11,644 nt of DNA from Pseudohongiella sp. (GTDB lineage: Bacteria > Pseudomonadota > Gammaproteobacteria > Pseudomonadales > Pseudohongiellaceae): NCBI GenBank assembly GCA_030652635.1, contig JAUSPW010000073.1, forward strand, positions 1-11,644. Reading direction: 5' to 3'. Positions 6,928-11,644 of the stretch are shown in pieces. Position 1 is the stretch's first letter. The number at the start of each line of letters is the position of its first letter. The notes beneath the pieces are model-generated. The model did not search any database. It had not been told where the DNA came from and saw only the letters and a program-made list of their open reading frames with translations. A program made the position numbers and the translations under genes.

Positions 6928-8134
6928 GGCGGGCGATCCTCCGTTTGATATTGGCTTTCACGACAAAATAGTCAATCAGAGGTGCAAACAGGTTACCGAA
7001 CAAAATGGCCAGCATCATACCTTCCGGGTATGCCGGGTTCAGCACACGAATCATCACCACCATAAAACCGATCAAAAGACCAAATATCCATTTACCGGTA
7101 TTGGTCATGGATGCTGACACCGGGTCAGTCGCCATAAAGACCATACCAAAGGCGAATCCACCGAGCACCAGATGCCAGTACCAAGGTGTTGCAAACCCGG
7201 GGTTGGTATCCGAACCAATCATGTTCAGCAAGGTCGAGAAGATGACCATACCGAGGAACACACCGAGCATGATGCGCCAGGAGGCAATGCGCGTGGCCAG
7301 CAATATCACACCGCCGATCATAATCGCGAGTGTCGACACCTCACCAATTGAGCCCTGCATCTGACCAAAAAAGGCATTAAGCCATGTCAATTGCTCGCCG
7401 GTTGCTGACAAAGTGACAGGCAGCCCGTTGTTAGCGATCTGGCTGAGCGCGGTCGCGCCGCTGAAGCCATCAACCGCTGTCCACACAGAGTCACCGGAAA
7501 TCTGCGGCGCGTAGGCGAAAAACAGGAATGCACGTCCCGTCAGTGCCGGGTTCAGGAAGTTTTTGCCGGTACCACCAAAGACTTCTTTACCCACGATAAT
7601 GCCAAAGGAAATACCCAAGGCAGCCTGCCATAAGGGCAAGGTTGGCGGAACTATCAGCGCAAACAAAATGGAGGTAACAAAAAAACCTTCATTTATCTCG
7701 TGACCACGCTTGATGGCGAACAACACTTCCCAGAATCCACCAACAATAAACACCGTGGCGTAAATTGGCAGAAAATACATGGCGCCGTACCAGAAGTTAT
7801 CCCAGATACTGCTGGGATCGTTTCCTGCCAGCGCACCAATCAGCACACCCCGCCAGCCTTCCATCTCGGTGATACCCATGTTTACCATAGCCATATTGGC
7901 CTGGTAACCCACGTTGTACATACCGTAAAACATGGCTGGGAACACTGCCAGCCAGACCGTGATCATGATACGTTTCAGGTCAATACCATCACGCACATGA
8001 GAGCCACCGACTGTCACTTTGCTCGGGGAATAAAAAATTGTATCCACCGCCTCATACAGTGGGTACATCTTTTCGTACTTGCCGCCTTTTTCAAACTGCG
8101 GCGCTAGATCATCAAGTATTTTACGCAGACCCAT
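6917..8134 (-). CDS. nqrB: Na+-NQR subunit B (covalent FMN, quinone site)
   Basis: NqrB is the largest membrane subunit (405 residues, about ten spans). It carries a covalent FMN and riboflavin, and it reduces ubiquinone while moving sodium. The flavinylation motif is D222-G-F-S-G-A-T228, with T228 the FMN acceptor, equivalent to T236 of Vibrio cholerae. The segment V131-G-G-F-W-E136 matches the Vibrio G140-G141...E144 region linked to quinone-site inhibitors (HQNO, korormicin). Other family segments include EVFGGTGKNFLNPALTGRAF and FMATDPVSASMT. The start is ATG at 8134, 15 bases after nqrA; its ribosome site is weak (GTGGA, about 12 bases away). The gene overlaps nqrC by 11 bases. Confidence 0.98.
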   Translation of the reverse strand: MGLRKILDDLAPQFEKGGKYEKMYPLYEAVDTIFYSPSKVTVGGSHVRDGIDLKRIMITVWLAVFPAMFYGMYNVGYQANMAMVNMGITEMEGWRGVLIGALAGNDPSSIWDNFWYGAMYFLPIYATVFIVGGFWEVLFAIKRGHEINEGFFVTSILFALIVPPTLPLWQAALGISFGIIVGKEVFGGTGKNFLNPALTGRAFLFFAYAPQISGDSVWTAVDGFSGATALSQIANNGLPVTLSATGEQLTWLNAFFGQMQGSIGEVSTLAIMIGGVILLATRIASWRIMLGVFLGMVIFSTLLNMIGSDTNPGFATPWYWHLVLGGFAFGMVFMATDPVSASMTNTGKWIFGLLIGFMVVMIRVLNPAYPEGMMLAILFGNLFAPLIDYFVVKANIKRRIARHVV

Positions 8135-8149
8135 GGTGAGTTTTTTCCA

Positions 8150-9508
8150 CTAACATTCTTTTTCGATACGCGTGAGGTTGTCACGCAGGATCGGACCGTA
8201 TTCATATTTGCCCGGGCACACATAGGTGCACAGCCCCAGATCTTCTTCGTCCAATTCCAGCGCGCCCAGACTCATCGCTGTTTCAATGTCACTCACAATC
8301 AATGTGCGCAGCAACTGTGTCGGCAGAATGTCCAAAGGCATGATGGTTTCATATGAACCAACCGGTACCATCGCACGTTCGCTGCCATTGGTGGTGGTGG
8401 TGAAGTCAAACTTCTTGCCTTTGAGCAGGCTGGACAGATAAATGCTCAAATTGGAGTGGCGATTGGCGCCAGGAGACAGGTAACCAAACAGAGGGCGCTC
8501 CCGACCTTCGCGCAGCACACTGATCTGTTGATCATAGCGACTGAGGAATTGCATAGGCTCAGTAATTTTTCTACCCGCCAACACCGAACCGGAAATTACC
8601 CGGTTTTCGCCCTCTTTAAGCTCGCCTGCCGTCAATTCGTGCAGATTGGCACCCAGACTAGTGCGCAACAGACGCGGATTCTTAACTTGCGGGCCGGCCA
8701 ATGCAACGACACGCTCGGTCCACAGCGTACCGGTGCTGAACAATTTGCCTGCCGCAATCACATCCTGGAACCCGATGCTCCACACCCAACGACTCAGGCT
8801 GACGGGATCGAGAAAGTGAATGTGTGTACCAGTCAGTCCGGACGGGTGCGGTCCAGCAAAATCTTCCACCTGAACATTACCGGCAAATGCTTCTTTTTCA
8901 AGACCAGCAAAACTGCCTTCACGACGGCAGACAAATACCTTGCCATCTGTCAGTTTCGCCAGCAGGTTGATACCACGTACCAGATCCTGTGAATGCTCAC
9001 GCGCGACCACTTCAGGCAGCAATGCCAGCGGATTGGAATCCATCAGATTGATAAACAAAGACGATGGTTTGCTGGCAGGGTCGGGAACCTTGCTGAAGGG
9101 TCTGGTGCGCAGCGCTGTCCACAGACCTGACTTCACCAAGTTTTCCACGACCTTTTCGCGTGGTAACGACGTGCATTCAGCATCGCTGTAACGGGCGAAA
9201 CTCACTTGTTCATTGTTGTCGCCGTCCAGTTCAATCACAACTGACAGAAACAGACGCTTGTCGCCACGATTGACGGCGACAACTGTTCCGGTACCCGGGG
9301 ATGTGTAAATGACGCCGGGCGTCTTTTTATCGGTAAACAAAGTCTGACCGAGTTTGACCTTGTCTCCCTCTGTGACTTCCATCGTGGGTTTCATACCCAC
9401 AAAGTCTTGCCCCAGAATCGCCACCGTTCGAACCGGCTGAGCGTCATGAATTACCTGTTCCGGAGCGCCATTAATAGGTAAGTCTAACCCGCGCTTAATT
9501 CTGATCAT
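8150..9508 (-). CDS. nqrA: Na+-NQR subunit A
   Basis: NqrA is the soluble cytoplasmic subunit, bound to the membrane part of the pump and implicated in quinone binding. The 452-residue protein has no membrane segment and begins with the family signature MIRIKRGLDLPINGAPEQ. It has an early biotinyl/lipoyl-like part (EVTEGDKVKLGQTLFTDKK then SPGTGTV) and ends with C427-T-Y-V-C431-PGKYEYGP, as in Vibrio NqrA. It also ends in a cysteine, C452. The start is ATG at 9508, with TAGG about eight bases upstream. It is the first gene of the operon, preceded by a promoter with a consensus -10. An out-of-frame five-codon reading frame overlaps the start codon; I give it no weight. Confidence 0.98.
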   Translation of the reverse strand: MIRIKRGLDLPINGAPEQVIHDAQPVRTVAILGQDFVGMKPTMEVTEGDKVKLGQTLFTDKKTPGVIYTSPGTGTVVAVNRGDKRLFLSVVIELDGDNNEQVSFARYSDAECTSLPREKVVENLVKSGLWTALRTRPFSKVPDPASKPSSLFINLMDSNPLALLPEVVAREHSQDLVRGINLLAKLTDGKVFVCRREGSFAGLEKEAFAGNVQVEDFAGPHPSGLTGTHIHFLDPVSLSRWVWSIGFQDVIAAGKLFSTGTLWTERVVALAGPQVKNPRLLRTSLGANLHELTAGELKEGENRVISGSVLAGRKITEPMQFLSRYDQQISVLREGRERPLFGYLSPGANRHSNLSIYLSSLLKGKKFDFTTTTNGSERAMVPVGSYETIMPLDILPTQLLRTLIVSDIETAMSLGALELDEEDLGLCTYVCPGKYEYGPILRDNLTRIEKEC

Positions 9509-9581
9509 TCATCAGGCCTAGTAATTTGTATTCAGGATATGCAATTGGATTGATGTGTCTTACGCTGAGAAAACGCGCACA

Positions 9582-9610
9582 ATTATAGGTATATGGCCTC
9601 TGATTTGCCA
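9582..9610 (-). promoter_or_regulatory. Sigma70-like promoter for the nqr operon
   Basis: On the minus strand the -10 is a perfect TATAAT (9582-9587). It is separated by 17 bases from TGGCAA (9605-9610, three of six matches to TTGACA). It would give a 5' leader of about 65-70 bases before nqrA. It is the best promoter in the gap-nqrA intergenic region. I see no clear operator. Confidence 0.65.
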
Positions 9611-9649
9611 CCGTTTTCTTGGGCTAAATGAATAAGCTCAGGAAGGAAT

Positions 9650-9674
9650 CCGGTGTCAGCAGGGCTGACACCGG
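9650..9674 (-). terminator. Terminator-like hairpin after gap
   Basis: A perfect 11-bp stem (CCGGTGTCAGC at 9650-9660 with GCTGACACCGG at 9664-9674) closes a three-base loop ten bases after the gap stop codon. The tract that follows on the minus strand (ATTCCTTCC) is only moderately T-rich, so termination may be partial or the hairpin may protect the 3' end. It separates gap from the nqr promoter. Confidence 0.7.
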
Positions 9675-9683
9675 GCAATAAAA

Positions 9684-11144
9684 TCAGACTTCGTTGGGAT
9701 AGATCCGGTAATTGACACCCGCCATTTTGTAAACCATGCGCACAACCTGATTGCAATAACCAAACTCATTGTCGTACCACAAGTACAACACGCAGCGATT
9801 GCCTTCAACTATGGTTGCTTTGGAATCAACAATGGCCGCCTCACGCGAACCCACAAAATCACTGGACACCGCGTCTGGATCTTCTGTGTAACTGATCTGA
9901 TTCTGCAGTGGTGAGTGCAACGCCAGTACTCTCAGAAACTCGTTGATTTCTTCTTTGGTGACAGCAGTTTCCATATTCAGCATCAAAATAGCCATGGACA
10001 CATTCGGCACAGGCACACGCACCGCATTACCCGTCAATTTGCCAACCAACTCAGGAACGGCTTTCACTACCGCTTTGGCGGCACCGGTTTCGGTCAGTAC
10101 CATGTTCAGCGCAGCACTTCGGCCACGGCGATTGCCCGTGTGATAGTTGTCGATAAGGTTTTGATCGTTGGTGTAGGCATGCACGGTTTCAACGTGACCG
10201 CTGACAATGCCGTATTTATCGTTTAGCACCTTCAACACCGGCGCAATGGCATTGGTGGTGCAACTGGCCGCCGTGATGATTCGGTCTTCAGGCTTGATCT
10301 GATCGTGATTGATACCGTAAACGATATTCTTGAGACTGCCTTTGCCTGGCGCGGTCAACATGACCTTGCTGGCACCTTTGGACTTCAGGTGACGAGACAG
10401 ACCTTCTTCATCACGCCAGTTGCCGGTGTTATCGATAATCAGGGCGTCATTGATGCCATACTGGGTGTAATCAATTTCATCCGGGGCATTGGCGTAGATA
10501 ATCTGTACAACATTACCATTACAAATCAAGCAGTTGTTAGCTTCGTCAATACGAACTGTGCCTTGAAACGCACCGTGAACCGAATCCGATGTCAGCAAAC
10601 TTGCGCGCTTGATGATGTCGCCTGGTTTGCCTGGACGCACAACCACTGCGCGCAGACGCATGACTTCACCCGTGCTGGTGCGCTCAATCAGCAAACGCGC
10701 CATCAGACGACCAATCCTGCCGAAACCAAACAATACGATATCCTGCGATTTTTCACTGGGGGGCGTTTTCACACCAATCAGTGCTGCCAACTCGGATTTC
10801 ACATACACATCGACCTCTGGCGCATTACCAGCCTGCGCCAACTCCATGTACTTGACAGTCAACTTACCCAGGTCGATCTGGCAATGCCAAAGATCCAGTT
10901 TTGCCACTGACATTAAAATTGGGTGCGATTCAAACTCGGACATCTCATTGCGCCCGATCTGCCGGACAAAACGATGAGATTTCATGATGTTGGTCACTGA
11001 TCTGTTATGCAATGCGCGACCATAGATAAAAACACCAACGTTACGCTCACTGTAGAGGCGACCAACCACAGGAATCATCTCCTGTGCCAGGGCTTCTCTT
11101 TGCTTCCAATCACTGAAATAGTCTTCCGGGCTGGGTCGTGTCAC
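9684..11144 (-). CDS. gap: N-terminally extended glyceraldehyde-3-phosphate dehydrogenase
   Basis: This enzyme oxidises glyceraldehyde-3-phosphate, with phosphate, to 1,3-bisphosphoglycerate, or runs in reverse for gluconeogenesis. With the chosen start it has 486 residues, against about 330 for ordinary GAPDH. An N-terminal domain of about 130 residues precedes the Rossmann loop GFGRIG (140-145). The catalytic cysteine is C295 in AASCTTN and the catalytic histidine H322 in ETVHAYTNDQ; WYDNEFGY lies near the end. After the second strand of the Rossmann fold the usual acidic residue is replaced by Arg (VVVRPGKPGD), which would favour NADP(H); this is inference. Long GAPDHs of this type occur next to mfd in Pseudomonas, from memory. 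I chose GTG at 11144, with CAGG eight bases upstream, over ATG at 11216, which lies between the predicted promoter and its start point. Confidence 0.93.
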   Translation of the reverse strand: MTRPSPEDYFSDWKQREALAQEMIPVVGRLYSERNVGVFIYGRALHNRSVTNIMKSHRFVRQIGRNEMSEFESHPILMSVAKLDLWHCQIDLGKLTVKYMELAQAGNAPEVDVYVKSELAALIGVKTPPSEKSQDIVLFGFGRIGRLMARLLIERTSTGEVMRLRAVVVRPGKPGDIIKRASLLTSDSVHGAFQGTVRIDEANNCLICNGNVVQIIYANAPDEIDYTQYGINDALIIDNTGNWRDEEGLSRHLKSKGASKVMLTAPGKGSLKNIVYGINHDQIKPEDRIITAASCTTNAIAPVLKVLNDKYGIVSGHVETVHAYTNDQNLIDNYHTGNRRGRSAALNMVLTETGAAKAVVKAVPELVGKLTGNAVRVPVPNVSMAILMLNMETAVTKEEINEFLRVLALHSPLQNQISYTEDPDAVSSDFVGSREAAIVDSKATIVEGNRCVLYLWYDNEFGYCNQVVRMVYKMAGVNYRIYPNEV

Positions 11145-11152
11145 GTGGGGCA

Positions 11153-11156
11153 CCTG
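11153..11156 (-). promoter_or_regulatory. Ribosome binding site for the gap GTG start
   Basis: CAGG on the minus strand lies eight bases before the GTG at 11144. The alternative starts (GTG 11153, ATG 11216) have no comparable site. This supports a protein of 486 residues rather than 510. Confidence 0.45.
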
Positions 11157-11216
11157 TCTGTCGAGTGGTTGAAGAAAGTCATTCCGGCAAATGCGAATTG
11201 ATCCAAAACGGCGCAT

Positions 11217-11245
11217 ATTATCTTGTGATTGCCCGGGCTGTGCAA
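11217..11245 (-). promoter_or_regulatory. Sigma70-like promoter for gap
   Basis: On the minus strand TTGCAC (11240-11245) and GATAAT (11217-11222, five of six matches) are separated by exactly 17 bases. Transcription would start near 11210, giving a leader of about 66 bases to the GTG at 11144 and placing the ATG at 11216 upstream of the transcript. Confidence 0.55.
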
Positions 11246-11351
11246 CTTAAATGACCTTTTACAGAGGCATTCCCTGTGCATAACGGCAGCTCTATGCAAG
11301 AATACGCGCCCTCTTTTACCACAAGCAGCGTAGCCTGGCAGTCGGGATGAT

Positions 11352-11380
11352 TTGACTGTCAGCGTCATTTTGTCTTTTAT
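11352..11380 (+). promoter_or_regulatory. Candidate sigma70 promoter for mfd
   Basis: TTGACT (11352-11357, five of six) is followed after 17 bases by TTTTAT (11375-11380, four of six). Transcription would start near 11387, only about nine bases before the mfd ATG, which implies a very short leader. An alternative upstream pair is TTGTGA at 11223-11228 with TTAAAT at 11247-11252 (18-base spacer); it would give a leader of over 130 bases. Confidence 0.45.
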
Positions 11381-11395
11381 CGTGCGGATTGGAAG

Positions 11396-11644
11396 ATGTC
11401 GGGTTTCGAACTAAACGCTCCACCTTTGCCCAAAGAAGGCCACACGCTGCAGTGGCCCGCATTGCCGGATTCTCAATTCAGCATGGCACTGGCCCAGACG
11501 GCACGACGGAGCAAATCCCCTGTTCTGTTGATTACCAACAGCAGCGAAGAAGCTGAACAGCGGCGCCGCGAACTCCAGTTTTTTATACCGGATCACGGCC
11601 CGGATGCATTGCCAATCCTGACGCTGCCGGATTGGGAAACGCTG
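11396..11644 (+). CDS. mfd: Transcription-repair coupling factor Mfd, N-terminus (partial)
   Basis: The first 83 codons of a gene that continues past the right edge. Mfd is a large DNA translocase that removes RNA polymerase stalled at lesions and recruits UvrA. The visible part matches the start of its UvrB-like N-terminal module: a strand PVLLITNS (42-49), a helix rich in Glu and Arg (EEAEQRRREL), and the signature LPILTLPDWETL (72-83), which in the family leads into a YDxFSP motif outside this window. ATG at 11396 is the only reasonable start, because the frame is closed by TGA at 11348-11350 and has no other start codon in between. The ribosome site is weak (GCGGA, about eight bases upstream). 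It is divergent from gap, with about 250 bases between the start codons. The helicase and RNA-polymerase-binding parts cannot be seen. Confidence 0.93.
   Translation, partial: MSGFELNAPPLPKEGHTLQWPALPDSQFSMALAQTARRSKSPVLLITNSSEEAEQRRRELQFFIPDHGPDALPILTLPDWETL

Noticed and set aside
10305..10910. Plus-strand open frame (201 codons) antisense to gap
   Set aside because: gap is unambiguous on the minus strand; the antisense peptide shows no membrane segment, motif or start signal.
11277..11298. Inverted repeat TGCATA...TATGCA between gap and mfd
   Set aside because: Only 6 bp per arm, with a 10-base spacer. It could be a regulator site, but chance is just as likely and nothing else supports it.

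Overview
The window comes from a bacterial chromosome, most likely a marine or environmental gammaproteobacterium. I infer this from the Vibrio/Pseudomonas-type proteins, the balanced base composition, and the gene order sthA / apbE-nqrM / nqrFEDCBA / gap / mfd, which as I recall resembles the order in Pseudomonas. All genes lie on the minus strand except mfd at the right end. I see no mobile element, CRISPR array, phage gene, tRNA or rRNA. No gene-free stretch exceeds 300 bases.

Layout from right to left, which is the direction of transcription for most genes. The 5' end of mfd runs rightward out of the window from 11396. It diverges from a gene for an N-terminally extended glyceraldehyde-3-phosphate dehydrogenase (gap, 11144 down to 9684), which is followed by a perfect 11-bp hairpin. 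A sigma70-like promoter (-10 TATAAT at 9582-9587) then precedes the complete six-gene nqrABCDEF operon (9508 down to 3578), encoding the Na+-pumping NADH:ubiquinone oxidoreductase. A strong intrinsic terminator at 3502-3547 follows nqrF. A second tight run comes next: apbE (attaches FMN covalently to NqrB and NqrC), nqrM (NQR maturation factor), sthA (soluble pyridine nucleotide transhydrogenase), a divergent RnfG/NqrC-like FMN-binding membrane protein, and the first 21 codons of gpsA at the left edge.

The genes share a redox theme. Gap and SthA set the NAD(P)H pools. NQR oxidises NADH and stores the energy as a sodium gradient. ApbE and NqrM mature the NQR complex, and GpsA uses NAD(P)H to make glycerol-3-phosphate.

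Most of the window is well-known core metabolism. The one element that does not fit the standard picture is the 213-residue RnfG-like protein between sthA and gpsA. It has a plausible but unusual flavinylation motif (D173-x-x-V-G-A-S179), and no other rnf genes are present. It may be a third ApbE substrate linked to NQR or the quinone pool. That is a hypothesis from sequence and context only.
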